From Paroedura picta (lineage: Eukaryota > Chordata > Lepidosauria > Squamata > Gekkonidae): a stretch of DNA of 64,000 nucleotides. Location: contig NC_135369.1 of the NCBI RefSeq assembly GCF_049243985.1, forward strand, positions 26,582,765-26,646,764, written 5' to 3'. Positions 39,691 through 51,456 of this stretch are shown here, piece by piece. The notes beneath the pieces are model-generated. The model was not told the DNA's origin. It made no database searches and saw nothing but the letters and a program-made list of their open reading frames with translations. The position numbers and the translations under genes are program-made. Within the stretch, counting starts at the first letter, position 1; each line of letters starts with the position of its first letter.

Positions 39691-42600
39691 TTACTCATCC
39701 AGCCGTGGAGGACTCGGGTCCTGTTCAAGTTCTCGGCCGCCCTCGGTGGCTACGGCAGCCTGCAGTTCTTCCTGATGCTCAAAGACGGCGCTCACAAACT
39801 GGGCAAAGACACGGTCCATGTAGCTCGTGTGGCGTGGATAGAGGCCCTCCAGGAAGCCGATGTGGCCCCCGTGGGATGTCACCAGCAAGGCCAATGTGGG
39901 CACGCACTGAGCTTCGTCCAGAGGAAATGCTGCAACAACAACAACCACAACAGCAGCCCAGTCAAATCCAGACAGCTTCCCGCCGGAAGGAGAGCAGCCT
40001 GGGAGGGCAGGGCAGGGGGCAGCCCGGGACTCACCGTGCTGAGGGGAGAAGGGGTCATCGGAGGCGTTAAGGCACAACACCGGCACGTGGAAGCGGTGCA
40101 CCTTGTGACGCGGGCTGGCCGCTTGGTAGTACTCCTCGCACGAGTTGTAACCAAAGGCAATGGCGGTGTAGCGCTCATCGAACTCCCGAATGCTGCGAGC
40201 CTGGTGCAAGGGGGGGGGGGAGGAAGAGAAGGAGTGAGAGGACGAGATTGCACCTGAGCATCAGGCACTGCAAGGGGAGATGGAAGAGGGGATGGGGGGA
40301 GGATGGTACCTTCAGCACATGGTCCACATCCAGTTTCTCAGCAATCACTCTTCTGTGCCTGGAATTGGAGGGGAAGTCAGTGTCAGGGTGAGGGGCAGAG
40401 CCAGAAGGAAAATAGGGAAGACTTTCTTTGGGATCTTGTGGCAGGAGGGGGAGAAGGATCCCGTTTGCTCTGGGGGAGGGTCGTCTAGGGGCCCTCCCTG
40501 CTCGGGAGACCCACAGATCCTCTCCCTCCCTCTGATAAGCTCTGTCCAAAACACGCACCGTTGGATGAGGTTCCGCAAGTTGGCCGTGAGCCGCTGGTTG
40601 AAGAGCAGCAGGTTGAGGGGCCTCTCGAGCGAGTGGGTGGTCTCGAAGGAATCCCAGCTCACCGAGCAGGTCATTGCGGCCACCAGCCCAGACTCCCGGC
40701 CTTTCCGCCCCAGGTAGTTGAGCACCAGAATCCTGCCAGAGAGAAAGTGGAGCATTGGTGGGAGGGAAGGGGGCGTGTGTCTGACCTACGCCTCCCCTTT
40801 GCCAGCCTGGCCGCAGCCCCACCATCCCCTTTGACCTGGTGGGCGTGGAAAGGGCCGTCAGGTTGCAGTGGACTTTTCGCAACCCTTGAGGGATTTCAAG
40901 GCAAGAGGTGTTCAGAAGTGGCTGCCTCTGCCTAGCGACCCCAGACTTCCCTGGTGGTCTCCAACCCAAGCACTGACTGGGGCCGACCCTGCTTAGCTTC
41001 CAAGACTGGACAGAATCGGGCTAGCCTGGACCATCCAGATCAGGGCGTCAATCTGCTCCTGTCCATTTCCTGATCCTATCCCCCACTCTTGGTGCTGGTT
41101 TTCAGTGCAGGCAACAGTAGCCTGGCTCAGGGAGGCCAGAGGCCAGGCCAGGCCAGGGTAAAGGAGCTAACAAGGCAAGCCCACTGCATCTGGCTACCCT
41201 AGCCAAGCTGCACCTCCCAAAACAAGTGCAGCCGTAGCATCCTTACCCTGTCGCAGGAGATGCCGAGATGCAGCAGGTCACGTGGAGCTGCTTACTGAGA
41301 TGCCAGCCCCCCTCTTGCTTTGTTTTGTGCAAGGAGGCTGATTCTGGTGGTGAAAGACAGCCAAGGCCCCGTACAGCCTTCCCCATACAAAGACTCTAAT
41401 GTCATCCCGTCCTTCGGTTGTCACTGCAATTCCCGCCTCTGCTTATTTAGTGTTTCAAATCCCACAGCTCCTTCAAAGAGGCTGGACTGGCAGGTTTTCC
41501 CGTCATCCTCATAACAAGCCAGTGGGGGAAGTCAACCTGAGGCAGAATGACTGGCCCAGGTAGGTTTTATGGCAGAAGGGTCTGAGGTGCAGGCCCCAGC
41601 ATCTCCAGTGAAAAGGGTCAGGTTGTTGGTGATGTGGCAGACCTCCACCTGACACCCTGGACCACTGCTGCCAGTTTGAATAGACAACCATGACCCTGAT
41701 GGACCAGTGGCTTGATTCTAGATCAGGTAGCTTCATGTCTCCAAGTGGAGATTTGAACTCGAGTCTCCCCGAGTCCGCTCCTCTAGCCATGACCCCACAT
41801 GGCCCCAAAATACAAGGGATGGCTGCTCAAATTAACCTGGGAGGGGGGTTCTGACAAGACCTGCAACTTTTCCCTGATTTCCTCACCCCCACAAAGCGCC
41901 AAGCAAGGAAATCCCAGCTGGTTCAGCTTGGTGCATTGATACTACTGACAGCAAGCTTCTGCTGAGTCACTCCGGACATCTGTCATGTATGCCGTCAGGC
42001 AGCCTGGTGGTGCTGAGTCACCCTCCTAAGCAGGCAATGTGATCCGGGAGCTCAGGCGTGTTCATTCACACCGAAGGCTGAGGGGAGGGGCTAGAGTGTT
42101 GACAGGGAAGTGGCCCATTCAGTGGCCAGTTGCACATTTCAAGGATCCGACCTGGAGCGCTCCAGCTAGCCCGATCTCTTAGATCTCAGAAGCTAAGCAG
42201 GGTCAGCCCTGGTTGGCATTTGGAGGGGAGACCACCAAGGAAGCCCAGGGGCATGATGCAGAGGCAAGCAATGGGAAACTACCCTGAACATCTTTTGCTT
42301 TGAAAACTTCCAGAGGTTGCTGTAGGGGAAAAAAAGAGAGGGGAATAAGACATGGATAAGAGTTTTTGGAGGAGACTCTGAACACAGAGGGGTACTGGGG
42401 TGGATGGAAGGAGCTGGCGTCTGTAACTATAACTGGAAAAATCCCTGAAGACCTGAGCCTTCTTCTAATGCTCAGGAAATGCTGTATCTACAGCCCAAAA
42501 GCAGGTCAGACACTTTTGTACATTTGACCTGGACAGTCCTGATGATTGTAAAGAGCTATTAAAAGGACCTCCTGGGTGTGCCTGTTCTGTCCTCTGAACT

Positions 42601-45600
42601 CTGCACTTGAATCATGCTGCAGTTCTGTGGGGTTATCCAGGTGCCACTCCTACATTTCTGTTCATCCTTTGCCTCCATCAAACGAAATAGAGACCCGGAG
42701 TGACATTGCAAACCCTCACACTGATTCTACCTGCTGCCTTTCCTTCCACTTTCTCAACCTGCGTAAATAAGGGAAGTAATTACAGGCAGCCCCATAAGAG
42801 GGGTGGAAACACAGTGGACTGAGATCACTGGGAAAGGATGCAAAAACAGTGGGCTGACCTTGCTGGGTTTGGCTGGGGGGGGGGGGGAGGATATGACTGT
42901 GGCAAAAGCTTCGAGGGTTTTAGAAAAACTATTTGTCTGCATCCTATTTGTCAACATGAAAACCTGCCTGAGGCAACAGACAACCGAAACAAGATTAAGG
43001 AAACAAAGGGGAAGTTATCTTGTGAACCGCACCCTGCAACTGGGCCCTGGCAGAGCAGGAAGGAGCAGAGGTGGGGCTGTTCACAGAGCTGCCCTACTAA
43101 CACTAGCAAGTCATGTGACCCGTGGAAGGTTTCTGGATTTTACAACTCTAAGGGAGCTCCTGATTGGGCCAAATAAAGCTGGAAGGCGAACAGGAGTGAA
43201 GTCCAGGGATTTGTTTGCTGTGTTTGTGTGACATTTTTGGTCGAGGGCACAGCGAGGAGCCTCTGTTTGGCATGCAGAAGGCCGCCAGTTCAAATCCCCA
43301 GTAAAATGTATCGGGTAGGAGGTGTTGTGAAAGTCCTGCAGGCTGCGAAGGAAGCTGCTGCCCTCAAAGCAAGGCCATGCTGACCTTGTTCGCCAGCAGC
43401 TTAAGGCTGTTTGCAAACATTCACCCCTGTTCCCTTGAGCAATCGCATCTTCCCCCACAAACTGGTTGCCCCAGCCGAGACTCACCCGCCCAGCGAAACG
43501 CCCACTGCCATCAGTGGTGCCCGAGGGAACTGGCTCCTGATGTGGGCCACCACCAGCTCCAAGTCTTCCGTGTTGTTGGCGCAGAACGCCCGGTAGGTCT
43601 GAGGAGGAGAAGAAGGTGTGAAAGAGGGAAGTGGCCCTGGGAGATTTTGGCCCGCGGGCAGGGAACAGATGAAAAGTCACCCCCTTCTGGAGAGAGAAGC
43701 ACCCTGCCCAGTCTGGAAGGGGCACGATAAACACCTCCGCCTGCCATGGCACCGGAAATATCCGCCATACCTGGCAACAGACAAGCCAAGGGCGGGGGGA
43801 AAGGGACCGCAGGTACAGGCCGCAGTAGTACGCACCAGGAGCTCCTCTCCTTTGCAACCTCGGTTATTGAACACGACTGCCCTGGCAGGGAAAGAGGAGG
43901 ACGATGAGCTGACTGACAAGAGCCTCTCCCTCCACTCTGATATTGGCCTGCCCAAGAGGCTCCAGCCAAAGGCTGCCCACCTCCTGGTGGGTCCTGGAGG
44001 CCTCCCACAACTACAAGTCGTCTCTAGACGACAGATCTGTTTCCCGGGGAGAAAACGGCTACTCTGGAATGTGGACTCTATGGCACAGCATCCCGCTGTA
44101 TCCGTCCCCTCCCCAAGTACACAGATCGCGGAGGAAGGATGGGACTATTTGAAATGTACACCTGGCAAGAGGAATCTGCTCCGCACAGAGTCCTTGATCC
44201 CTGCTTCACACTTGCGGAGACTGGATCAGGCTGCCAAGGGAAGCTTTCTCACCTGTAGCCTTGTTGCAGGGTGGTGCGCACCATGTGCAGAATGTAGGTC
44301 TCTTCACTGTTGCCTGTCAGGCCCGGCAGGAACAACACAATGGGGCAGCTCTCTGGGTCAGGGCGGCCTGTATTCCTGACTCCATCGGCAGCCCAATCCA
44401 GCACCAGCTGCCCTCCATCTCTAGTCCGCAGCACCTCGCTGAATGGGAAATGAACGAGGGAATAGGGTAGAAACACAGAGCTGGAAAGGATCCCAAGAGG
44501 CGTCTAGTCCAACCCTCTATACCAGGGGTAGTCAACCTGTGGTCCTCCAGATGTCCATGGACTACAATTCCCATGAGCCCCTGCCAGCATTTGCTGGCAG
44601 GGGCTCATGGGAATTGTAGTCCATGGACATCTGGAGGACCACAGGTTGACTACCCCTGCTCTATTCAACGCATGAAATTTACCATTACCAGTGACCTACT
44701 CAGAGGCGAGATGAACTAAAAAGCAGGATAACGTGGCACAGCATGGATGAACACAATGCAAGGCATCACGCCTTGGTGCTCACCGGCCGAAGCAGGTGCC
44801 AACGGCTGTTCATGCAACCTAGGGAAGAATAATTGCCCCCAAGCCATTCCCAGTCCTACCTGCGGTAGAGGACAGGCGGGCTGGACTTGAGGAAGACCCG
44901 AACAATGGTCTGGAGCCGGCCATCGAAGCACCACGGGGTGGGGTAGAACGTCTCATCCACAATGGGGCAGTGCTTCTCCAGGAAGGAACGGAGGGGTTGA
45001 CAAGCCACCAGCAGGGGGCGCTGTGTAGAGAGAAGGGGTCAGTCGGCTTCAGTTCCAGATTACGCACCCAAATCCACAGGCTTGCCAGAAATGGCAGCAC
45101 CTGGGATGAGTAATAGGCAGGAAACTGTTAACAGGCAACCCCCCCCCAACACAGGCACTGCCTTGCATGTGCTTCTCCTTATGTGACATGTCCCCTCAAA
45201 GTAGGCATCTTTGCTTGGATGGACAGTAGCAGAGCCTATGCCAGGGATGGCCAACCTATGGCTCTTCACATGTCCATGGACTACAATTATCATGAGCCCC
45301 TGCCAGCATGGCCAATTTGCAGGGGTTCATGGTAATTGTAGTCTGTGGACATCTGGGGGAGCCACAGTTCGGCCAGCCCAGTGAAGAGTCAAGGGGGTAG
45401 CTGGTTACAGTGGATGAGCGATAGGGTTGAGAGTGTCCTGCATAGTGCAGGGGTTGGACTAGATGACCCAGGAGGTCCCTTCCAGCTCTATTATTCTTTG
45501 AATCAGGTGCCCTCGGATGCAGGCACTTCCTGACCCCACCCACAGTCAGACCTGCCTCCAGTGCTAAAGCGTTTATGCTAAAACACCCTGGATTTGTTTG

Positions 45601-46743
45601 TTTCATTGGAAGGGTGTAGTCACAGGGAGGCATCAGAGCAAAGGGACCTGCATGGCTTAGAGGGGAGTGGAAAACAACACCTGTACGGAAAGGCATTAGC
45701 ACAGAAGAGAACACAAGAGAAACACAGCCAATGGTGGAAATGGAAACCAGCAGCCTATCCGATTGCCAGCGAGAGCTCCAAGACCTGTATGTGGTAGCAG
45801 GGATTAGCCTTCAACATGTGATTTAAGAATAAAGGAAATACTATATCCCAGTATGTACAAAGCATCTTTTTCCTTTACAAGAAAAAACACATCTGGCAAA
45901 GAAAGCTGTTGACTCTTGGAAGCTTCTGCCCTAAATCTCTGCCTGAAGCCATATGCTTGTGTTTTGTATACAGCTTTGACTCCTCTTAAAGCTGTCATTG
46001 GACTCAGCCTTTACCCTGGAACACTTGTTGGTCTCCAAAGTGCTAGTGAAGTCAAGTCTAACTTTTACCGCAGACCAACACAGCCACCCCGTGAAAACAT
46101 CTGGGAAAATCTAAGGCAGAATTTCAAACTTTATGGAAAGCCCTGCCGCTGCAAATAATTACCCACAGACGGGCACAGGAGGAGGAGGGAGCTGGCGCAA
46201 GCAGCCGGAGGGAGCTGGCGCAAGCACCCCGGCCAGGGGTGGCCTCAGGATCCCGATCAAGGAAGCGAGTCGAAAGAGGAAGGTGCCGGGCAGGGCTCGG
46301 TCTCTAAACGGGAAGGCCCCGCAATTTCTCCCCTGCCTAAACCCGCTCCGTCGGCCTTGGAAAACTCTCTGAACGGGAGGCATGCACGGTTGCCGTTCGT
46401 CAGGGGCAAGAGGAAGACACTCTGCACATGCTCAGCAGACCAAGGGATGAATGAAGGCACAGGAAGCAAAAGCGACAGAGAGGGACAGCAGCTGAGCCAC
46501 ACGTCTCGTTTTCCCCGGGAGCTTGCGGGCAGCAGCCGGAGGGGCTCCGGGGCAGAAGAGCCCTCTCCCTCCCAGCCCTCCGCTTCCCCCCGAAGGCGCC
46601 CTTGCCGGCTTCCTCCCTCCCTCCCGCCTGCCCGCCCGCCCGGTCCCGGTCCCCGGAGAGGCAGCGCTGACCTTGGGGACGCGAGCCCAGTAGTAGGCGA
46701 GCAGCCCGGTGCTGAAGCCCACCAGCAGAGACAGCCCCAGCAT
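39691..46743 (-). CDS. ABHD1: ABHD1, alpha/beta hydrolase domain protein 1 (complete, 9 exons)
   Basis: Single-pass membrane serine hydrolase of the ABHD1/2/3 group. Exons on the minus strand: 46743-46672, 45020-44860, 44438-44253, 43881-43836, 43598-43486, 40732-40559, 40358-40310, 40200-40035, 39929-39691. All phases join, giving 401 residues (human 405). An N-terminal hydrophobic anchor covers about residues 2-19. The family text [14 protein letters not shown] is followed by nucleophile elbow GVSLGG (Ser190). Asp315 or 316 (SDDPFSP) and His345 (GGHIGF) complete the expected triad. The ATG at 46743 has A at -3 and matches the human start. Exon 5 to exon 6 spans 2.7 kb with several repeats. 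Confidence 0.96.
40958..41035 (-). mobile_element. 5S-rRNA-derived SINE head, reverse fragment
   Basis: Reverse of the 5S head: 'accctgcttagcttccaaga' and 'gacagaatcgggctagcctg'. The tail was not seen. Confidence 0.68.
41590..41740 (+). mobile_element. tRNA-derived SINE body (family of 3215-3445)
   Basis: 'tctccagtgaaaagggtcag', 'gaccctgatggaccagtggc' and 'tagcttcatgt' in family order. The tRNA head was not seen. Confidence 0.6.
42145..42330 (+). mobile_element. 5S-rRNA-derived SINE
   Basis: The best-kept 5S head here: 'agcccgatctcttagatctc', 'agaagctaagcagggtcagc' and 'ggaggggagaccaccaa'. The body 'gatgcagaggcaagcaatgg' and 'gctttgaaaacttcc' follow. It lies in the ABHD1 intron between exons 5 and 6. 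Confidence 0.85.
43240..43350 (+). mobile_element. tRNA-derived SINE head
   Basis: 'ggtcgagggcacagcgagga', 'gtttggcatgcagaaggccg' and 'ccagttcaaatccccag' show a tRNA-like head of the 3215-3445 family. Truncated 3'. Confidence 0.6.
44475..44690 (+). mobile_element. CR1 3' fragment split by a MITE
   Basis: 'acacagagctggaaaggatc' and 'ggcgtctagtccaaccctct' are CR1-type; the continuing 'ctctattcaacgca' lies right of the MITE at 44523-44658. Confidence 0.6.
44523..44658. mobile_element. Palindromic hAT-like MITE, copy G
   Basis: CAGGGGTAGTCAACCTGTGG…CACAGGTTGACTACCCCTG, a full hairpin. Flanks CTCTATAC and CTCTATTC agree at 7 of 8. It sits in the ABHD1 intron between exons 2 and 3. Confidence 0.88.
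45242..45381. mobile_element. Palindromic hAT-like MITE, copy H (diverged)
   Basis: CAGGGATGGCCAACCTATGG… with a diverged right arm ending near …TTCGGCCAGCCCAG. It is the GGCCAA subfamily of copies C and D2. No clear target duplication. It is older than copies A, B, F and G. Confidence 0.65.
45382..45954 (-). other. ABHD1 intron 1, mostly unrecognised
   Basis: A short CR1/L2-type 3' end ('ggttggactagatgacccag' near 45450) is seen. The rest is not recognised. Confidence 0.45.
45955..46100 (+). repeat. 'ttgttggtct' repeat, diverged
   Basis: 'tttgactcctcttaaagctg' and 'accgcagaccaacacagcca' follow the family order seen at 31620-31715. Confidence 0.5.
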
Positions 46744-46990
46744 CTTCCGTCCAGCCGCGCTCGTCCGCCGGGCCAGGCAAGTAGCGCGGCCCGCGGCCGG
46801 CACCAATCACTGCCTCGCCCGGGCAGGAGCGAACGCCGCCCACCTCCCACCTCCCACGCCGGACTGACGCGAATCCCCGCCCACCCGCGGCCATCTTTGT
46901 AACGGGCACCGGAGGGGCAGGACCAAGGCGGCCGAAGGCGCTGCGGACAGCCGGGTGGCGGCAGGACCGGAGTCGTAGCGCCGTCATTGC
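46480..46990. promoter_or_regulatory. CpG island and ABHD1 promoter
   Basis: Dense CpG covering ABHD1 exon 1. A CCAAT box (46803-46807 on the + strand) lies about 60 bp upstream of the ATG and a YY1-like GGCCATCTT is near 46890. Long open frames in this stretch come from GC content and are not genes. Confidence 0.75.
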
Positions 46991-47075
46991 CCAAGCAGCT
47001 GCTGCAGGAGTCTTGCGGAGGCTGCAGCCCTTACGCAGGGCTCTTTCCTGAGAGGAAGCGCTGCTAGCCCTAAGC

Positions 47076-47357
47076 CAGCCTTTCTCAACTTTTGTGCAAT
47101 CCCAGAAATGACAAAATCGTGCAGAATACGGTTGGGAAGCAAAGCTGTGCACGCGTCCACCTCGGCCCCCGCCCCCTCTCCCTCCCCACCCCCTCCAAGT
47201 CACTGGCCATTTTGGGAAATGGAAGTAGGTCAATATGACCACATATCCCCCAATAAATGTTTAACTGTTTAAATGTTGAAAAGTTTTTTAAAAACTCCCA
47301 CCCATTCAGTGTTAAACCCTTCCAGGGTCATCACGAAACCCTGGTTGAGAAAGCCTG
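47076..47357. mobile_element. hAT-type MITE, CAGCCTTTCTCAAC-end family
   Basis: Termini CAGCCTTTCTCAACTT… and …CTGGTTGAGAAAGCCTG. Flanks CCCTAAGC (47068-47075) and CCCTAAGT (47358-47365) agree at 7 of 8. Other copies are at 53457-53775 and 690-820. Confidence 0.78.
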
Positions 47358-47635
47358 CCCTAAGTGCTCAAGCCCATGCTTGAGAGCGGAGGAAGGGAGC
47401 CTGAGGGCAAGGCCTCTGTTCATTCCTGTCAACTAATTGCTCAGGACTCCTATTTAGACATATTTATGGAACTCAAAACATTTCCCATGAAATCCAGTTT
47501 CTTGCAACCGAATCCAAACCAATCCTAATACCTTGTTATTCATATTCATCTCTGGAATCTGCTGTTTTCATTATGCTGTATGTTAATTTGCTCTCCCACT
47601 TTGACTGCAAGTATGAACTGATTGCTTCCATTCCA

Positions 47636-48015
47636 TGATATTGCACCTGAGGAAGGGCGTGGGCACATGAAAGCTCATACCTCAAATAAAGCTTTGTTGG
47701 TCTTAAAGGTGCCACTCAACTATTCATTCTTTCTGTTAAATAATGTTGAGAGTTATTTCTGGGTAGACCCACTAAAGATTTCTGCCAAACAGATTCATGG
47801 ATTACTAAGCAAGATTTGAATCCAGAAATGAGTTAAAGACAAGTAAGATTATTCAGGGTGCTATAAACTTTCAAAGGTCAAAGCTCCCCTTGCCAGATAC
47901 CAGAAAGTGCATGATTCAAGTAGTTAGCCGTGTTGGTCTGAAGTAGCACAACAAAAAGTGTATGTTCTGGTAATCTTGTTGATCTCCAAGGAGCTACAAA
48001 AGTCTGTCTTTCTGG
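47636..48015. repeat. Two copies of the 'ttgttggtcttaaaggtgcc' repeat
   Basis: A forward copy at 47636-47715 ('aataaagctttgttggtctt') and a reverse copy at 47920-48015 ('agttagccgtgttggtctga'). Confidence 0.65.
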
Positions 48016-48039
48016 TGGCAGACTGACAGCTACCTAAAA

Positions 48040-48260
48040 CCAGCTCTGGGATGAGAAATTCCTGAAGATTTTGTCGGGTGGGGGGGTGGAGGTTGAGAAA
48101 GGCAGGATTTGGGCAGATTGGGACCTCAGCAGGGTACAATGCTTCCCTCAAGCCTCCAAAACAGCCATTTCCATCAGGGGAACCAATCTCTGCCCTCCAG
48201 AGGTCAGGATACCGGGATATCTGCAGGTCTCACCTGGAGCGCTTGGCAACCTTAAAATAT
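48040..48260 (+). mobile_element. Relative of the 24486-24700 element
   Basis: 'tccaaaacagccatttccat', 'ggggaaccaatctctgccct' and 'cacctggagcgcttggcaac' run in the same order as the other copies. Confidence 0.55.
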
Positions 48261-49639
48261 CCATTCATAGCATCTTCAGAAGCAAGCTTTTAGTCCAGAG
48301 AAGCTTACACTGAAATAAAATGTGGTTAGCTTTTTAGGCACTACAGCATCCCACATTATTTTCTCTTTGCTTAAACGGCTGTCCCCCTGGAGCGGTTAAC
48401 AGATTTACTGCCACCGTCAGACTCTTTTATTGGCTAAAGGCCGCTCCAGCTAAAGGGGGGAAATGCATGCTGGGCGGCTGACCCAGTGGGACTGTTGCCC
48501 AGAAAGCTTCTGGCACCATGATTCAAGGCACTTTTTGCTAAGACTTGCTCTCTGTAAGCATTGACTCCTCTGCCTTCCCCAACAGCCCAAAGACCCTTTT
48601 CTTTCTTTAAAAACAAACACACATCCCAGTTTCTTGTTTCCAGCCTCTTACACGGAATCTAGATTCCCGTGGACTCTGGCCTCTTTTGTGATTCCTTTGT
48701 CTCCATATTTCGACCACGCCTTTGCCCTGGGCTTGAGGCAGCTCAGGAACCTGCCAGCTGTGATCTGGAACCCAGGAGGGGAATCAGCCATGAGAATCCG
48801 GAAGACTTTTGCTCTTTATTTCCCTGGCGGGTAAGAATTGAAATGTTCAAAGCTCGAGGGAATGCCGAGGCTCTGGCGAGCAGAAAGTGTCTCTGAGCAT
48901 GAATAAAATATTTTTCCTCACACTAATAAGCAACCTTTGCTCCCATTTCTGGGGCTGGCCTGCTAATTTGAGTCCCTGAACCAATCAGGGCATTTACATC
49001 CACCGCTTCCTTCAAAGAGCAGAGAACCTGTGGAGGTTCCAACACAAATTGTCCCTGGCGAGCCTCCAGTTTCTGCGCATTGCTATTACCAGGTGTAAAT
49101 GGGTAGCACGCCAACCATGGCGGAGCCCTCCTGAAATTATGCCCTCTCTAGACCACAGAGATGAATCCCCCCCCTAGAAAATTTTGGGCCACTTTGAGAC
49201 TCTATGGCCTCACATCCCTGCCCCAAACTCTGTCCTTCCTCAGACTTTGCCCCCAAATATCCAGGAATTACCCCATCTGGAGTTAGCAACCCCAAATCTT
49301 CCCTAATCCCCTCCCTTTCCACAGCATTTTGAAAAATAAAACCACTACTAGCAACGGTATTCCTTTCCCTTTTAAGAATCAGAGTCCATGTTTTAAGGGG
49401 TCAGGTGTTTCAGTCCCGTTTATAGCTAGAAAGTCCTTTTTAACAAGGAAACTGTGCTGAGCCTGAGTTGCTGGACAACTGAGATCTTGCAAGGGATTTT
49501 GACAGTTGCCTGTCTTGTAGCATCAATCCAAGAGCCTCAGGGTTGAGGAGTCACCAGCCATCTCATCAACCCTTCCCTCAGGCTCTAAATTTTGTTGTGG
49601 AAAAAAAAACAAAGGGCAAAGTTTATTCATTTATTATTA

Positions 49640-49850
49640 TGTCATTCATATCTCATCTTTCCTTCCAATGGGGACCCAAAGCTGCTGATATCATTATTTT
49701 GGCCTCAATTTTATCTTCACAGCAGCCCTGTGAGGTAGACCGGACAGAAAGTACATGACTGACTCATGTCATTACCCAGGGAGCATCCTTGGCAAAGTGG
49801 ACATTCGAACCTAGGACTCTTGCTTTCCTCTCACCACTACCTGTTTTTCA
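49640..49850 (-). mobile_element. tRNA-derived SINE, Sauria-related
   Basis: Reverse: a B-box-like 'gagtcctaggttcgaatgtc' near 49810 and 'ctacctcacagggctgctgt' near 49725 follow the Sauria layout, but diverged. Confidence 0.5.
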
Positions 49851-49979
49851 AATCATGACAGACATTTTATTTCAATGTTTAAAAATCCTTTCTGTCTCAG
49901 AAGCATCAACACAGACCCCGACCCTCTCCTTTAAGGGCATGTTTGAGATCAAACGCCTATAAACGCCCCTAGCAGTCCC

Positions 49980-51060
49980 TCGTGCAGTCCTCTGATGCTC
50001 GCCGGGCGGCCGCTTGCCTGCCTGTCGGAGGGAGGGAGGGCCGCGTCTCCGGAGGGGCCGGGCTCAAAGGCGGAGGACGGAGCCGAAAGCAGCAGCAGCC
50101 GCTGCCCGAGGCGACAGTCGGAAGAGATCCCGGGAAGCCGAAAGCTCACGGCGGCCCTAGAGCGCTGCCCTAACCAAGCCAAAAAGGCGCTCACATCCCC
50201 CGCCCCCCCCCCATCCTGCCTCTTTGATTAGAGGTTCCTTGCGGGGTCGTTGTCCGCACTGGGCTGTGGCATGAAGCGGGGACTCTCCCCCCCCACCCAA
50301 GTCTCCTGCGTCGAATGCACCAAGTGTGCGCCGGTTCGATCCCTGCCTTGTGTCGCCGCCTGCGCGACTGGGTGGGAACAAAGGCTGGGAAGAGCCGCGG
50401 CAGGGAGCGCCCTCTGGCACGCGACGCCACCGAAGGGCGGGGGGGGGGCAGGGCGGGCCCGGGCTGGGGACTGTTGGCGCCCGCCTTCCCCGCCCCGCCA
50501 CGTGGCCCCGGGGACTGGGTGGGCGGCCAGGAGAAGCGCGCGGAGAAGCAGGCCGGCTCGGCGGGCGTCCTCCGCGTCTCTCCCCGCCGATCCAGCAGCT
50601 GAGCAGCGGCGGGCGCAGCCAGTCCGGTGGGCAGCGGCCGGAGAGGGCGCCGCACTGCAGTGCCGAGGAGAGGGGAGGGCAGGGGGCGCCGGCACCTGCG
50701 GCACGGGCGGGCGTGGATCGGGCCCTGCGCGCGAGGGAGGAGGCTGGGCTTCCTTGGCGGAGCGCAGCGCGCCTCCGTGCCCGTCCGTGGCGTGAATGGG
50801 CAGGAGCCTCCTGAGCGCCTCCTCGCTGCGTGTCGAAGAAGGCCGTGTGAATGAGTCGCGGGGTTTGCGTGGCTGGCTGTCGTGTGGCTTTACGCACCGA
50901 GGCCGGGCTGCCTGCCTGGGCACCCATCAGGCGGCACCCCTGTGCGCGCGGGACTCGGCCCGTCCCCTCTTGGAAACAAAAGGGGGTCGGGCGGGGGGGG
51001 GGCAGAAAGACGCCTGATAATGTGGTGCCTCCCAGGGGCGGGGGCTCGGGGGGGGTTGCA
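49980..51060. promoter_or_regulatory. CpG island and probable CGREF1 promoter
   Basis: A kilobase of very dense CpG and G/C runs. The coding start of CGREF1 is about 400 bp downstream in a second exon that begins at 51434 (acceptor ttccttgcag), so the first, non-coding exon should lie in the island. I cannot place its donor. Long open frames here are compositional. Confidence 0.65.
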
Positions 51061-51134
51061 TTTTTTTATTGAGCCAAGGCCACTTGTTGTGGAATGTTCC
51101 CCTTTCTACGCCTTCTTGGGTTCCTTGTCCAGTT

Positions 51135-51310
51135 GCAGCGGAGACCCCGAGGGGTTTGCAAGGCAAAGGCGGTTTGCCGTTTCCTGCCTCTGCATGGGCT
51201 TCCTCGATGGCTTCCCATCCAAAGACTGTCCAGAGCCCGCCCAGTTCAGCTCCCCAGATCTGATAAGGTCAGATGCTGAACGGAGCTACCCGAGCCAGGG
51301 CAGCATGTGA
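51135..51310 (-). mobile_element. 5S-rRNA-derived SINE, reverse
   Basis: Reverse of family text: 'tttgcaaggcaaaggcggtt', 'tcgatggcttcccatccaaa' and 'agatctgataaggtcagatg'. It lies just upstream of the CGREF1 start exon. Confidence 0.75.
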
Positions 51311-51456
51311 GCACTGCTGGAGTACAGTATAGCGCATCTCTCACTGCAGGCAGCCGCCGCTAGAGGTCTCCCTGCCGTGCTACCAGCCCCAAACCGGGCC
51401 CTCGCGGATGCCGGTCCTTCATTTTCCTTGCAGGCGACCCCCTGAATGGTGCCAGG

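Larger units (their letters stand above)
46991..49979. other. Intergenic, between diverging ABHD1 and CGREF1
   Basis: Repeats: hAT MITE (47076-47357), 'ttgttggtct' repeat (47636-47715 and reverse 47920-48015), relative of the 215-bp element (48040-48260), SINE (49640-49850). 48630-49120 has no recognised repeat and may be constrained. Confidence 0.5.

Noticed and set aside
42145-42330. A possible 5S rRNA gene
   Set aside because: Only the internal promoter part resembles 5S. The 3' part is SINE body, and the same composite recurs about ten times.
46743-46806. An N-terminal extension of ABHD1 upstream of 46743
   Set aside because: The upstream frame is open but has no ATG in it matching the human start. 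The ATG at 46743 has good context and fits the human N terminus.
46257-47242. Several long open frames on both strands around 46257-47242
   Set aside because: They lie in the ABHD1 CpG island where GC content removes stop codons. They have no domain, and only the ABHD1 exon at 46743-46672 matches a protein.
49949-50927. Long overlapping open frames in 49949-50927, on both strands
   Set aside because: The same CpG-island effect. Translations are Arg/Pro/Ala-rich with no known domain and overlap on all frames.
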